Below are positions 8,901 through 17,404 of a DNA stretch of 64,000 nucleotides, piece after piece. The translations under genes and the position numbers were made by a program. Origin of the DNA: DAOUJI01 sp965224415 (GTDB taxonomy: Bacteria; Chloroflexota; Dehalococcoidia; Lucifugimonadales; JAGWBF01). The notes under the pieces were generated by a model that saw only the letters and a program-made list of their open reading frames with translations, was not told the DNA's origin and made no database searches. The DNA lies in assembly GCA_965224415.1 (NCBI GenBank), contig CBDCZB010000005.1, forward strand, positions 124,001 through 188,000, written 5' to 3'. Position 1 is the stretch's first letter. Every line of letters begins with the position of its first letter.

Positions 8901-9467
8901 CAGAGCGGCCAGATTCACGCTGTGGGGTTCGAACTCTACACGCAACTTCTCAATGAGGCTGTCACCGAACTTAAAGGCAACAGCAACGGCTCCCCCAAGC
9001 AAGAAATTCCTCCCCCGGCCCGAGTCAGCCTGACGTTGTCGGCTCACATCGAAGAGGCTTACGTCCCCCACTTGCCCACCAGACTGGGCGTATACCAGAA
9101 ACTCACCCGCATGACCGACCGGCAAGAGGTGGAAGACCTGAAAGAGGAGATGAAGGACAGGTTCGGGCCGCTGGCCGACGCCGCTGAGAATCTGCTGTAC
9201 CTGGTGGACTTGAAGATTCTTGCCGGTGAGGCTGGAGTCGAGTCAATCACTCAGTCGGGCGATTCCGTGACCTTGGCCCTCAGAGAGAGCGTAGGAGGAG
9301 CCCGGCTGGCATTGGAAAAGGCCTTGGGCGCCCAGACTCGTGTAGGCAACCAGCAGATACATGTACGACTTACAGGTCCTGACGAGCATTGGCGTCAGAC
9401 GCTAAAAGAAACGTTGGAGCGGCTTAAGGAGTTCGGCTCCCAACTGGCGGAGCTGACTGGCGGGTAG
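5979..9467 (+). CDS. mfd: Transcription-repair coupling factor
   Basis: At 1162 residues this is full length for Mfd, which displaces RNA polymerase stalled at lesions and recruits UvrA. The N-terminal third is UvrB-like. A CarD-like RNA polymerase interaction domain starts near residue 485 (GEYVVHVDHGVALFTG). The RecG-like motor has Walker A GDVGYGKTE near 639, DEEQ near 738 and SATPIPRTLYMG near 766. The C-terminal TRCF domain follows (VSLTLSAHIEEAYVP, then TRLGVYQKL). No frameshift or missing motif was seen. The gene stands alone between convergent or divergent neighbours. Confidence 0.98.
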   Translation: MSLTGLLNLFRDHPVCHRLAQALGQEQAQFLLETPEAARPLVTATLWRHYPRPILVLAPRPDEARKFHDNLLLYLGEDAPVRLFPEPDVLPFERLVADADANNQRLAALSELHRAVESGGEYPIVVASVAALLQKTLDPESFSSARHSLAVGQEIRLGELLMRWVELGYRRESTVEIPGVFSHRGGILDIYSPASPLPARLELWGERIDSIRLFDPVSQRSVRRVESVTVIPAKETLPSLADRERVSDLIATLGYDGCTPSVVERFQEELTSIFSGLEVDELPLYNGFLNNSTLLDHLPPETMLVIDGKTAVESEAESIGLRTEEFRAARTRRRELPVNFPSPQADWDSLFPGDRSGATLSLDNWTSNDDGLDFRPAPSYFGRQGEFAEEVKSALAGGKRIAIVSRNARRLSESLGDEGLSSSVSSDLDAPPRPGSLTLVSGALVEGWTLPLDDGDLTVFTDSEIFGVSKERRRRRRTPVHRGHQSVELTPGEYVVHVDHGVALFTGTVRMDQGNDEREYLALEYAEGDKLYVPTEHLDRVAPYAAPGDQKPNPTRLGTAEWSRVKERVKNSTRELAKELLNLYASRQVVQGTSFGGDTPWQQELEDAFPYEETADQERTIREVKADMEESRPMDRLVCGDVGYGKTEVALRAAFKTATEGLQTGILVPTTVLAQQHYATFKERLTPFPITVEVLSRFRTKSEQQEVIDGLKTGSVDIVIGTHRLLQKDVEFKDLGLVVVDEEQRFGVAHKERLKRMRREVDVLTLSATPIPRTLYMGLSGIRDMSAMETPPEERLPVKTYVSEYSDDLVKEAVTRELERGGQVFFLHNRVKTIRRTAAELARLVPQARIAVGHGRMAEDDLEEVMADFSDGNVDVLVCTTIIESGLDLPNANTLIIDRADRFGLSQLYQLRGRVGRGANRAYSYLLIPRGRKITEAASKRLKAILEASELGAGFRVAMRDLEIRGAGNILGAEQSGQIHAVGFELYTQLLNEAVTELKGNSNGSPKQEIPPPARVSLTLSAHIEEAYVPHLPTRLGVYQKLTRMTDRQEVEDLKEEMKDRFGPLADAAENLLYLVDLKILAGEAGVESITQSGDSVTLALRESVGGARLALEKALGAQTRVGNQQIHVRLTGPDEHWRQTLKETLERLKEFGSQLAELTGG

Positions 9468-9487
9468 GCGGGCCGACCAATACCCGG

Positions 9488-10180
9488 TTACAACAGATTG
9501 TTCAATTCGGGAAGCGACGATATGCGGGGTACATCCGTAACCTTATCGTACCAGCCGTCCCTGTCCAGCAACACAGCTCCTATTCCAGCCGCCGTGGCGC
9601 CCTGAACGTCGGACTGGTACTGGTCCCCTACGTGGAGGGCCTCGGAAGGAGCGACTCCCGCCTTTTCCAACGCCTCTTGGAAAATGGGGGGATGCGGTTT
9701 GGCAGGCGCCTCTTTTTCTGACGAGACGGAGAAGCTGACGTACTCGTTTAGGCCCAACTGTGTCAAAGTCTGTTCAACGTTGCGCAGGTTGGAGATGACT
9801 CCGATGGTCAGGCCGCGGACCTTGATTGACTCAAAGGCTGGAACCACGTCATCGAACAGAACGAATTCCTTTGGCACACCGATAGCAAGGTTCCATATCT
9901 GGGAAGCCAGACACGGAGAAACCTCCACTCCGGCCCCGGCCAGGAGGATGCGTTCGTATTCGATAAAAAACTGGTCCCGTTCTTCTTTTGTGCGGTCGCT
10001 GATGTGCCGGAGGCCGTTTTCCTTGTTCATATACTCGTCGGCGTACCAGTAACCCCGGCGAATGTTCTCTTTAGCAACGTTGATGCCCAACTCCCGACTC
10101 GAAGCCTGCTGGATTTCATCCAGCGGGGGGAAGAAGTGGACCAACGTGTTGTAGAAGTCGAAGAATACTGCGCGAACCAT
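9488..10180 (-). CDS. HAD-superfamily hydrolase
   Basis: This 230-residue protein has motif I as FFDFYNTLVHF, so the nucleophile is Asp8 and the usual second Asp is Tyr, as in the haloacid-dehalogenase branch. Motif II is VISNLRN, and the C-terminal motif is KPHPPIFQEAL followed by HVGDQYQSDVQGATAAG. It is probably a small-molecule phosphatase or a dehalogenase; the substrate cannot be told. The start at 10180 gives the compact HAD N-terminus; an in-frame extension runs to 10258. The promoter at 10249-10277 lies 5' of the chosen start. Confidence 0.85.
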   Translation of the reverse strand: MVRAVFFDFYNTLVHFFPPLDEIQQASSRELGINVAKENIRRGYWYADEYMNKENGLRHISDRTKEERDQFFIEYERILLAGAGVEVSPCLASQIWNLAIGVPKEFVLFDDVVPAFESIKVRGLTIGVISNLRNVEQTLTQLGLNEYVSFSVSSEKEAPAKPHPPIFQEALEKAGVAPSEALHVGDQYQSDVQGATAAGIGAVLLDRDGWYDKVTDVPRISSLPELNNLL

Positions 10181-10248
10181 TTGCGATTCCGGCTCCAACG
10201 GCCTGGCTCCGAAAGCCTCCTTGCGCCTGAGACCTCTATCGGGCGCCA

Positions 10249-10277
10249 ATTGTAACATAGGGCCTATCCTTTGTGAA
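10249..10277 (-). promoter_or_regulatory. Promoter of the HAD hydrolase gene
   Basis: On the minus strand, TTCACA (10272-10277, five of six) and TACAAT (10249-10254) are separated by 17 bases. The expected transcript start near 10242 lies upstream of the ATG at 10180, which supports that shorter start over the longer open frame. Confidence 0.65.
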
Positions 10278-10385
10278 TCATTTTACAATCCGCGCTTGCC
10301 CAACTGTCGGCTCATACTCTCCATGCTATAATTTTCCAAGTCCCTTTTGCCGCCGTCGTACAACTCTCAAGGAGGCCCGCATCTT

Positions 10386-11615
10386 ATGGGCGCCCGCCAA
10401 CGCCCTTCTTCCCCTAACCCTCGGAATAAAGACCTCGACAGCGAAGACGCAGGCCCCGTCTCGACCGAACAAGAGGCCGACAACGAGGGGGCCTTTCTCT
10501 ATCCCAGGATCGTGGTGAAAGCGGGCACCGGCATCCTCACCGGGCCGGAACAACAGCTTGACACGCAAACCATGGAGAGGCTAGTCAGTCAGCTGGCCGT
10601 CCTGCACAAAGCGGGGACGGAGGTCCTGCTGGTAACGTCTGGGGCCGTCGCCGCCGGCAGACACGCTCTCCGCAGGAGTGAGGAGCGGCGGGACATCCCC
10701 TTCCGACAAGCGCTGGCAGCGGTGGGCCAAAGCCGGTTGATGGAGGTGTACCAGCGCCTTTTCGACGAGCACGACATGGTTGTCGCCCAAGCCCTGCTCA
10801 CCTGGAACGACTTGGCCAACCGGCAAGGCTACCTCAACGTCAGGAACACCGCCCTGGCCCTTCTAGAAGCGGGCGTGACGCCCATCTTCAACGAAAACGA
10901 CGTGGTGGCCCCCGACGAGATAGGGGAGGTGTTCGGCGACAACGACCGCCTGTCAGCCCTGATCACCAGCCTGGTCGACGCCGACCTCCTCATCATTCTG
11001 ACGGACATCGACGGTCTCTACACCGCCGACCCTCGAACGGACCCCGAAGCCAAGCTCATCGAACGGGTGGAAAGGGTAGATGACACTGTCCTTGCCTTGG
11101 CGGGCTTCCACCGGAACACATACGCTAGGGGCGGCATGCCGACCAAGCTGGACGCAGCCAAGCTGGTGACCTCGGCTGGCATCCCCACGGTGATATGCAA
11201 CGGACGGACGCAGGAACCCGTTGTGCGAATCGCCAGGGGCGAGGGGCTGGGCACCTATTTTGCCCCCACCGCCAACCGTATGGAGAGCAGAAAGCGCTGG
11301 ATGCTCAGCGGGTTGGCCAACAAGGGCGAAATCGTAGTGGACACGGGAGCCGCCGCCGCCCTCAGGGACCAGAGTAGGAGTCTGCTCCCCGCAGGCGTCA
11401 GCGGGGTCGAGGGAGACTTCCAAAGGGGCGACACCGTTTACATCGTCACGCCAACCGGAGGGCCAAGTCCCGCCAGGGTCGCCTGCGGCATTACCAACTA
11501 CGGCTCGGCGGACGTGGAAAGAATCAAGGGCATCCGGTCGGACAGGATTCAGGAGGTCCTCGGCTACCATTACGGCGCGGAAGTGGTCCACAGAAACAAC
11601 CTGGTGATTCTGTAG
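10386..11615 (+). CDS. proB: Glutamate 5-kinase with PUA domain
   Basis: The product of about 409 residues catalyses the first step of proline synthesis, ATP-dependent phosphorylation of glutamate. An unusual hydrophilic N-terminal stretch of about 35 residues precedes the amino-acid kinase domain (RIVVKAGTGIL, LLVTSGAVAAG, NENDVV, FGDNDRLSALI, DIDGLY). A C-terminal PUA domain begins near residue 310 (GEIVVDTGAAAAL). The ATG at 10386 follows AAGGAGG, and a TATAAT at 10327-10332 is the likely -10. ProA is encoded downstream but with a reversed gene between, so the two proline genes are probably transcribed separately. Confidence 0.95.
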   Translation: MGARQRPSSPNPRNKDLDSEDAGPVSTEQEADNEGAFLYPRIVVKAGTGILTGPEQQLDTQTMERLVSQLAVLHKAGTEVLLVTSGAVAAGRHALRRSEERRDIPFRQALAAVGQSRLMEVYQRLFDEHDMVVAQALLTWNDLANRQGYLNVRNTALALLEAGVTPIFNENDVVAPDEIGEVFGDNDRLSALITSLVDADLLIILTDIDGLYTADPRTDPEAKLIERVERVDDTVLALAGFHRNTYARGGMPTKLDAAKLVTSAGIPTVICNGRTQEPVVRIARGEGLGTYFAPTANRMESRKRWMLSGLANKGEIVVDTGAAAALRDQSRSLLPAGVSGVEGDFQRGDTVYIVTPTGGPSPARVACGITNYGSADVERIKGIRSDRIQEVLGYHYGAEVVHRNNLVIL

Positions 11616-11657
11616 CGGAGAGGGCGGTGTGGGGCGCCGTGCGTTGGGCGGCTAGGT

Positions 11658-12035
11658 TCAGCTCCCCTGGCCGTTTACGCTCTCCAGGCTCAACAACCGT
11701 TCCACGAACTCACGGACGACGGGGCGGTCGTCGTCTATCTCAAATTGCTCCATAGCCCCGTGATAGAAGTTGATGTGAAACTTCTCTGCCACTCCGAACC
11801 TGAGCCGCAAAGATTCGTCGTTGAATTCAACCGCTAGCCTGTTGACGGCTTCTTTCAAGGCGCGATGGCTTCCCGAATTCCAGCCTCGCCGAATGGCCGC
11901 CGCCATCACAGCGTGAGAAGCGGCTCCCCATAGCTTCTCTGAACCCTGGAGCTCGTCGCCTGCGTCGAATTCACGCTCCGCCGCGGCCAGGAAGTCCCTG
12001 GCCGTCTGTATGTGGTCTTCGATCAACGTTCGCAA
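11658..12035 (-). CDS. PaREP1/HEPN-like helical protein
   Basis: This 125-residue, mostly helical protein fits the PaREP1 family: an early helix ARDFLAAAEREFDAGD, then GSEKLWGAASHAV, then SHRALKEAV, then AEKFHINFYHGAM. PaREP1 proteins are distant relatives of HEPN proteins, some of which are RNases or toxin partners. The HEPN RNase motif R-x4-6-H is not evident, so catalysis is not implied. No ATG is available; the start is TTG at 12035 or an internal TTG nine bases later. It sits reversed between proB and proA, with no nucleotidyltransferase partner. Confidence 0.65.
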   Translation of the reverse strand: MRTLIEDHIQTARDFLAAAEREFDAGDELQGSEKLWGAASHAVMAAAIRRGWNSGSHRALKEAVNRLAVEFNDESLRLRFGVAEKFHINFYHGAMEQFEIDDDRPVVREFVERLLSLESVNGQGS

Positions 12036-12165
12036 ACTCTGTTCGGCCTAATTCAATATGGCCTGCAATCTGTTATCATTCTATTATACCGACGAGACGT
12101 TGCCAGGACGGCCGGAAACCGTCGGCTTCAGTGGCTGGCGTTTACACCTTGGTAGAGGCAATCCT

Positions 12166-13437
12166 ATGACTGTAACAGCAGACGCTTTAATCGAGAAAGG
12201 GAAAGCGGCCAGGGCGGCTGGCCGCGTCCTGGCCAGAGCATCCACGGAAACCAAGAACGCATTGCTCCTCAAAACGGCCGACCTGCTCATCGACCGTCAG
12301 GAAAGCATCATTTCGGCCAACGAGCGGGACTACGCCGAGGCTCAGCCGCGCCTCTCCGAGGCCATGCTGGACCGTCTTATGCTCAACCCCCAGCGAATCG
12401 AAGGGATGGCGCGGGACGTGAGGAACGTAGCCTCACTCCCCGACCCCGTAGGCGAGGTCTTCGACATGCGCACCCTGCCCAACGGACTCTTGGCCGGCAG
12501 AAAACGGGTGCCGTTGGGAGTAGTGGGGTCCATCTACGAAAGCCGTCCCAACGTAACTATCGACATATCGGCCCTGTGCCTGAAGTCCGGCAATGCATGC
12601 ATACTCCGGGGCGGGAAAGAGGCCATCCACACCAACTCTATTCTGGCCGGCATAGTCAGGGACTCCCTGTCACAGGTCGGTCTACCAGCCGACTGCATGC
12701 AGTTCATCGACGACCCGGACCGGGCTTTGGCGAGTGGGCTGTTGAAGATGAAGGAATATATTGACTTGTTCGTTCCCCGAGGCGGGCCGGACCTGATACG
12801 GTTCGTGGCCCAGGAAGCGGCCATGCCTGTGGTGGCCGGAGGCGTTGGGGTGTGCCACACCTACGTAGACGGTACGGCGGACCTAGACAAAGCAGTGGAC
12901 ATTGCGTTTAACGCCAAGGTCCAGCGCCCCACCGTTTGCAACGCCTTGGACTCGCTGCTGGTCCACTCTTCAATGGCGCCGGCCTACTTGCCCCGCATCG
13001 CCAGGGAATGGGCCAAGGCCGGAGTCGAGATACACGGCGACGGTCGGACCATGAGCATCCTTGGGGCGGAGCCGGACCTAAACCTGGCGCCGGCCCAGGA
13101 GGAAGACTGGGGACGGGAGTTCCTGTCGCTCACCGCTGCCGTGAAGGTGGTGGACTCCCTCGACGAGGCCCTGGAACACATACAAACCTACGGGTCGGGC
13201 CACTCCGAGGCCATCATCTCCGAGGACTATTCAGCCGCTGCCAGGTTCCTGGACGAGGTGGACGCTGCTGCGGTCTACGTCAACGCCAGCACCCGCTTCA
13301 CGGACGGGTCGGCGTTGGGTCTCGGCGCTGAGGTGGGAATAAGCACCCAGAAGTTCCATGCGCGCGGCCCCCTCGGCCTGAGGGAGATGACCTCTTACAA
13401 GTGGATAATTACTGGGAACGGCCAGGTGCGTTCCTAG
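12166..13437 (+). CDS. proA: Gamma-glutamyl phosphate reductase
   Basis: This 423-residue aldehyde-dehydrogenase-fold enzyme performs the second step of proline synthesis, NADPH reduction of gamma-glutamyl phosphate. Diagnostic stretches are IYESRPNVTID, KSGNACILRGGKEA and the catalytic cysteine in QRPTVCNALDSLLVH; the C-terminal RGPLGLREMTSYKW is also typical. The ATG at 12166 was chosen because the 36 residues before it in the longer frame (from 12058) do not resemble ProA. Confidence 0.97.
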   Translation: MTVTADALIEKGKAARAAGRVLARASTETKNALLLKTADLLIDRQESIISANERDYAEAQPRLSEAMLDRLMLNPQRIEGMARDVRNVASLPDPVGEVFDMRTLPNGLLAGRKRVPLGVVGSIYESRPNVTIDISALCLKSGNACILRGGKEAIHTNSILAGIVRDSLSQVGLPADCMQFIDDPDRALASGLLKMKEYIDLFVPRGGPDLIRFVAQEAAMPVVAGGVGVCHTYVDGTADLDKAVDIAFNAKVQRPTVCNALDSLLVHSSMAPAYLPRIAREWAKAGVEIHGDGRTMSILGAEPDLNLAPAQEEDWGREFLSLTAAVKVVDSLDEALEHIQTYGSGHSEAIISEDYSAAARFLDEVDAAAVYVNASTRFTDGSALGLGAEVGISTQKFHARGPLGLREMTSYKWIITGNGQVRS

Positions 13438-13469
13438 CCGGAAGCTCTTCAGATTGATAGAGGTATGTG

Positions 13470-13799
13470 ATGGCCGACTACTACTTCGAGCGCGACTGCA
13501 GGACCCCCCACTCCGAGGCCTATGACATACTGTCCAGCGGCCAGTCCGTGGGAAGGATAGACCTGCACTATACAACCAGCGTGGTCCACGCGACCCTTTG
13601 CGTTCTGGAGAGCTTCACTCAAGAGGACATCCAGGAGCTTATCGACGACATCGACGACGACCTGATTGACGTGGTCGGAGTGCACCGCGAGGAGTTTATA
13701 GTCCACGTCTACCAGGGGCGGGAGACGGGAGTCTTCAGCGACAGCGACTTCGGGGAAGCCGGGAGCAACGCGGTAAACGGCGGCCCGGCCGAAAGCTAG
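13470..13799 (+). CDS. Hypothetical acidic protein
   Basis: I do not recognise this protein of about 109 residues. It is rich in Asp/Glu, with a run QELIDDIDDDLIDVVGVH near the middle and strands either side (VGRIDLHYTTSVVHATLCVL and EEFIVHVYQG). It lies 32 bases after proA on the same strand. The start is ATG at 13470 or an adjacent GTG at 13467. The pattern of alternating strands and helices suggests a small folded protein and not random coding. Confidence 0.65.
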   Translation: MADYYFERDCRTPHSEAYDILSSGQSVGRIDLHYTTSVVHATLCVLESFTQEDIQELIDDIDDDLIDVVGVHREEFIVHVYQGRETGVFSDSDFGEAGSNAVNGGPAES

Positions 13800-13810
13800 C
13801 CGGGCGGGGG

Positions 13811-14755
13811 TTACTTCCGCGAGACGGCGGTCCTGGCGGCCTGGGCTATGGCGGCGGCGGTCAGGCCGTGCTTTTCCAGCAGTTGGTCCGGCTTGCCCGA
13901 CTCGGCGTACTTCTCCAACCCCACCATTTCGATAGGGACCGGCCTGTTGCGGCCCAGCGTTCCGGCCACTATGCTTCCCAGACCTCCGTGGAGGTAATGC
14001 TCCTCTACAGTGACCACCGCGCCGGTTTCGGCCGCGGCCTTGATCAAGGTCTCCTCATCCGCCGGCTTCAGGGTAGCCATGTTCACAACCCGGCAGTTGA
14101 TTCCCTCCCCTGCCAGCGCCACCGACGCCTCGACAACCGAGTGGAGCACCGCTCCGGTGGAAACTATAGTAACGTCAGTCCCGTCTTTGACCGTTTCAGC
14201 CTTCCCGATGGTGAAGTCGCATCCCTCGGGATGCAATACCGGAGTGGCGGAGCGATATAACCTGATGTACACGGGCCCCTTCATGCTGGCCGCCGCCTTG
14301 ACCGCCGCAACGGTCTCAGGGGCGTCGGAAGGCGTGAGCACCGTCATGCCCGGTAGGGAGCACATGAGGGACAGGTCCTCGATGCTGTGGGCCGACATGC
14401 CGTCTTCGCCGGTGATGATCCCCGAATGGGTGCAGACTATCTTGACATTCAGGTGAGGCTGGGCGATTCCAACCCTTATCTGGTCGAAGGGACGGCCCGT
14501 GCCGAACACTGCGAAGGTGCTGACGAAGGGAGTCTTTCCTGAGGAAGCCAGCCCCGCCGCTACACTCATTATGTTCTGCTCGGCTGGCCCGAAGTCGAAG
14601 AACCTTTCGGGGTAGGCGTCTCTGAACAGGTGCACAAAGGTGGATACGTTCAGGTCGCCCCCGAGGACGACGATGTTCTCGTTAGTGGCCCCCAAGTCCA
14701 AGAGAGTCCTTCCGTAGGCTTCTCTGGTGGACGCTGCTGGGGCAGTTGTCGCCAT
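13811..14755 (-). CDS. Transketolase, C-terminal subunit
   Basis: The 314-residue protein corresponds to the pyrimidine-binding and C-terminal domains of transketolase. Visible stretches are VVLGGDLNVSTF, the AAGLASSGKTPFVSTFAVF region, GEDGMSAHSIEDLSLM and VTVEEHYLHGGLGSIVAG. Together with the gene just upstream it would form a two-subunit ThDP enzyme transferring two-carbon units between sugar phosphates. Such split enzymes are common in Chloroflexota and archaea. The gap to the N-terminal subunit gene is 13 bases. A role in another ketose pathway is possible. Confidence 0.9.
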   Translation of the reverse strand: MATTAPAASTREAYGRTLLDLGATNENIVVLGGDLNVSTFVHLFRDAYPERFFDFGPAEQNIMSVAAGLASSGKTPFVSTFAVFGTGRPFDQIRVGIAQPHLNVKIVCTHSGIITGEDGMSAHSIEDLSLMCSLPGMTVLTPSDAPETVAAVKAAASMKGPVYIRLYRSATPVLHPEGCDFTIGKAETVKDGTDVTIVSTGAVLHSVVEASVALAGEGINCRVVNMATLKPADEETLIKAAAETGAVVTVEEHYLHGGLGSIVAGTLGRNRPVPIEMVGLEKYAESGKPDQLLEKHGLTAAAIAQAARTAVSRK

Positions 14756-14768
14756 CCCGACGCCTCCT

Positions 14769-15668
14769 CTAGGCCAACTCTTCCATGGCCAGGGCGTACT
14801 CGTCCTTGTTGGGCGCCTTGCCGTGGAAGTCGGGGTTGTTCTCCATGAAGCTCACACCCTTCCCCTTCACAGTGTGGGCGATGATCATGGTGGGCCTGCC
14901 CTTAGTCGCCTTGGCCTCGTCTATAGCGTTCAATAACTGTGAGATGTCGTGGCCGTCCGCCTCAAGAGTGTTCCACCCGAAGGCCCTCCACTTGTCCGGC
15001 AGGGGTTCAAGCTCCATGACTTGGTCGGTGAACCGGTCGTTTTGTATGCGGTTTCTGTCAATGATGGCGGTCAGGTTGTCCAACTTGTAGTGGGCAGCGG
15101 CCATAGCGGCTTCCCACACTTGGCCCTCGTCGCATTCGCCGTCTCCAAGGAGGGCGTAGACCCTGTAGCCGGCCTTGTCCATTCGGCCCGCAAGGGCGGC
15201 GCCTACCGCAAATGAGAGCCCCATGCCCAGGGAGCCGGAGCTCATCTCCACCCCCGGCGTCACAATGGAAGCATGGCCCTGTATGCGGCTGTTGATCTTA
15301 CGGAAGGTCCAAAGCTCCTCGCGGGGGAAGAACCCGGCTCGGCTCAACACCGCGTAGAAACCGGGGCAGGCATGGCCTTTGCTGAGGATGAAGCGGTCCC
15401 TGTCCTTCCATGAGGGGTTCTGGGGGTCGTAGCGCATCACTTTGAAGTAAAGGGTGGAAAGTATCTCTATCTCGGACAGAGACCCTCCGGGATGCCCGCT
15501 TCCCGCCTCGAATATAATGTCGATGATGTCCCGGCGAAGCTCTTTGACCACGGACTTCAGTTCGTCGATTTCGGCGGTTCGCTGTCCGGCGCCCAATCCG
15601 GCAGAAGAAAAGACCTCGGCACCGTTTTCCGAGGTCTCTGTAGATTCGCGTCCCGTAGGCGAGTTCAC
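14769..15668 (-). CDS. Transketolase, N-terminal subunit
   Basis: This 299-residue ThDP-binding half carries AGSGHPGGSLSEIEILSTLY, LSKGHACPGFYAVL and the ThDP/Mg motif GDGECDEGQVWEA, ending with the Asn ligand in DRNRIQND. The first 25 residues are polar and probably disordered. It is the promoter-proximal gene of the transketolase pair and is divergent from the amidohydrolase gene. The pair accounts for a complete transketolase. Confidence 0.92.
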   Translation of the reverse strand: MNSPTGRESTETSENGAEVFSSAGLGAGQRTAEIDELKSVVKELRRDIIDIIFEAGSGHPGGSLSEIEILSTLYFKVMRYDPQNPSWKDRDRFILSKGHACPGFYAVLSRAGFFPREELWTFRKINSRIQGHASIVTPGVEMSSGSLGMGLSFAVGAALAGRMDKAGYRVYALLGDGECDEGQVWEAAMAAAHYKLDNLTAIIDRNRIQNDRFTDQVMELEPLPDKWRAFGWNTLEADGHDISQLLNAIDEAKATKGRPTMIIAHTVKGKGVSFMENNPDFHGKAPNKDEYALAMEELA

Positions 15669-15766
15669 ACAGGCCCCCTCTCGTCCTGTTGCGGCAGGCC
15701 CGATTATAGCAACGGCCTTGGAGGCTGTCTAGCATCCGGCCAGCGCTCCGAATATAATCAGATTAG

Positions 15767-16618
15767 ATGGTCATAGATTTCCACACCCACGTCTTCCCTC
15801 CCTCCTTTTCCGAGCGTCGAGAAGAGTTGGCAAAGCGGGACGCCACGTTTGCGGAGCTTTACGGCAACCCCGCAGCCAGGATGGCCTCGGTCGATGAGCT
15901 TATCGGTGCTATGGACGACGCAGAAATCGAACATTCGGTGATAATGGGAGTGGGCTGGTCGGACCGGGCGGTTGCTCAGAAGGCCAACGACTGCTTCATA
16001 GAGTCCGTCTTGAAACATCCGGGGCGGTTTACTGGCTTGGCGTCGGTGAGTCCCGCATGGGGAGAGGAAGCGCTGGAGGAGTTGGACCGCTGTGTGAATG
16101 CGGGGCTACGGGGCGTCGGTGAGCTGCATCCCGACACCCAAGGATTCGACATCGCCGACCATGATACCATGGCTCCCATCATGGACATGGCCATCCAGCG
16201 GGGGCTGATTGTGCTCAGCCACGCTTCCGAGCCAGTCGGCCACCTGTACCCCGGCAAAGGACACACCACTCCAGAAAAGCTGTACGCTCTGGCCAAGAAT
16301 TTCCCTAACAACACCATTGTATTCGCACACTGGGGGGGAGGACTTCCCTTCTATACCTTGATGCCGGAGGTGCGAGAGGAGTTGAGGAACGTCTACTACG
16401 ACACCTCCGCCTCGCCTTTCCTGTATAGTCCCGATGTATTCCAAAGGGTCACCGAAATTTGCGGAGCCGGACGCATCCTATTCGGCACAGATTTCCCATT
16501 GCTTAAGCCCTTTCGAACACTGGATCAGGTGCGGGAGTCTGGGCTTCCCGACGCCGACCAAGCCGCAATTCTAGGCGGCAATGCGCGTCGCCTGCTGGGG
16601 ATGGAGGAGCGAGTCTGA
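15767..16618 (+). CDS. Amidohydrolase-family (amidohydrolase-2) protein
   Basis: This TIM-barrel metal hydrolase of 283 residues begins MVIDFHTHVFPPSF, with the HxH metal ligands of amidohydrolase-2. Later metal and catalytic positions appear as VLSHASEP, VFAHWGGGLPF and ILFGTDFPL, the last carrying the conserved Asp. Relatives include decarboxylases (gamma-resorcylate type) and lactonases, so the reaction is unassigned. Its stop overlaps the ATG of thpR by one base (TGATG), which suggests translational coupling but not a shared pathway. Confidence 0.88.
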   Translation: MVIDFHTHVFPPSFSERREELAKRDATFAELYGNPAARMASVDELIGAMDDAEIEHSVIMGVGWSDRAVAQKANDCFIESVLKHPGRFTGLASVSPAWGEEALEELDRCVNAGLRGVGELHPDTQGFDIADHDTMAPIMDMAIQRGLIVLSHASEPVGHLYPGKGHTTPEKLYALAKNFPNNTIVFAHWGGGLPFYTLMPEVREELRNVYYDTSASPFLYSPDVFQRVTEICGAGRILFGTDFPLLKPFRTLDQVRESGLPDADQAAILGGNARRLLGMEERV

Positions 16619-17199
16619 TGGTGCGCGCATTTATTGCTGTAGGTGTCCCAACAGCCGCCAGGAGGGCGCTCGGCTCGGTCATCCAGGACCTGAAACGCAA
16701 ACGGGTCACTGGGGTAAGGTGGGTGGAGCCAAAGGGAATCCACGCCACGCTCAAGTTCCTGGGAGAGATCGAGCCTGAGTCCGTTGATAGCGTCATGGAG
16801 GGCCTGGACCGGGCTTGCGTCGGCTCAGCGCCCTTCACGGTCCGGCTGTCCGGGACGGGGGCTTTCCCCAGCACCCGAGGGCCAAAGGTGATCTGGGTGG
16901 GGCTTTCAGGAGACATGGACCGGATGAAAATCCTCCAGACCTCCATTGACGAGGAGATGCACTCCGTCCTCGGTCTGGACATAGAGACCCGCCGCTTCAA
17001 CCCTCACCTGACCCTAGGCAGAGTCCGAAACGGAGTGCTGCCGGCCGGACAACAGGACATAGGGAAGGTTCTGGAAAGCTTCAAGCTGAAGGAGTCCCCA
17101 GAGTGGACCGTAGACCGCGTCCACCTGATTCAAAGCACCCTCACACCCGACGGCCCCATCTACGAGACCTTGGGCAGCCGAATGTTGGTTTCTCAGTAA
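16618..17199 (+). CDS. thpR: RNA 2',3'-cyclic phosphodiesterase (2H family)
   Basis: The 193-residue protein has the paired HxT motifs of the 2H phosphoesterases: HAT at 42-44 and HLT at 130-132, in the contexts GIHATLKFLGE and FNPHLTLGR. Bacterial ThpR hydrolyses 2',3'-cyclic phosphate RNA ends and was first described as a 2'-5' RNA ligase. It starts on the last base of the amidohydrolase stop codon. Confidence 0.93.
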   Translation: MVRAFIAVGVPTAARRALGSVIQDLKRKRVTGVRWVEPKGIHATLKFLGEIEPESVDSVMEGLDRACVGSAPFTVRLSGTGAFPSTRGPKVIWVGLSGDMDRMKILQTSIDEEMHSVLGLDIETRRFNPHLTLGRVRNGVLPAGQQDIGKVLESFKLKESPEWTVDRVHLIQSTLTPDGPIYETLGSRMLVSQ

Positions 17200-17275
17200 A
17201 TGGTCGCTATTTCGCATTGACGCCGCTTCTTCCCTGGCGACGTCACGTTCACTCTCACCGCGACCTTCCCACTCT

Positions 17276-17328
17276 GGAGACCTTTTCAAAACGCCCTCTC
17301 CCTCTGGGAGAGGGTTGGGGAGAGGGCG
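17276..17328. repeat. Dispersed REP-like palindrome, copy 2
   Basis: The core CCCTCTCCctctGGGAGAGGG is flanked by GGAGACCTTTTCAAAA and GTTGGGGAGAGGG, matching the copy at 530-583 in both hairpin and flanks. It lies downstream of thpR in a 319-base gap that also holds the IS30-like remnant. Confidence 0.7.
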
Positions 17329-17404
17329 TCTCCCGGCGCTTCAACTGACGCCCTGGATATCCTAAACTCACGAACGAAGGGCAACACTTTGTTAAGGTGT
17401 TGTC

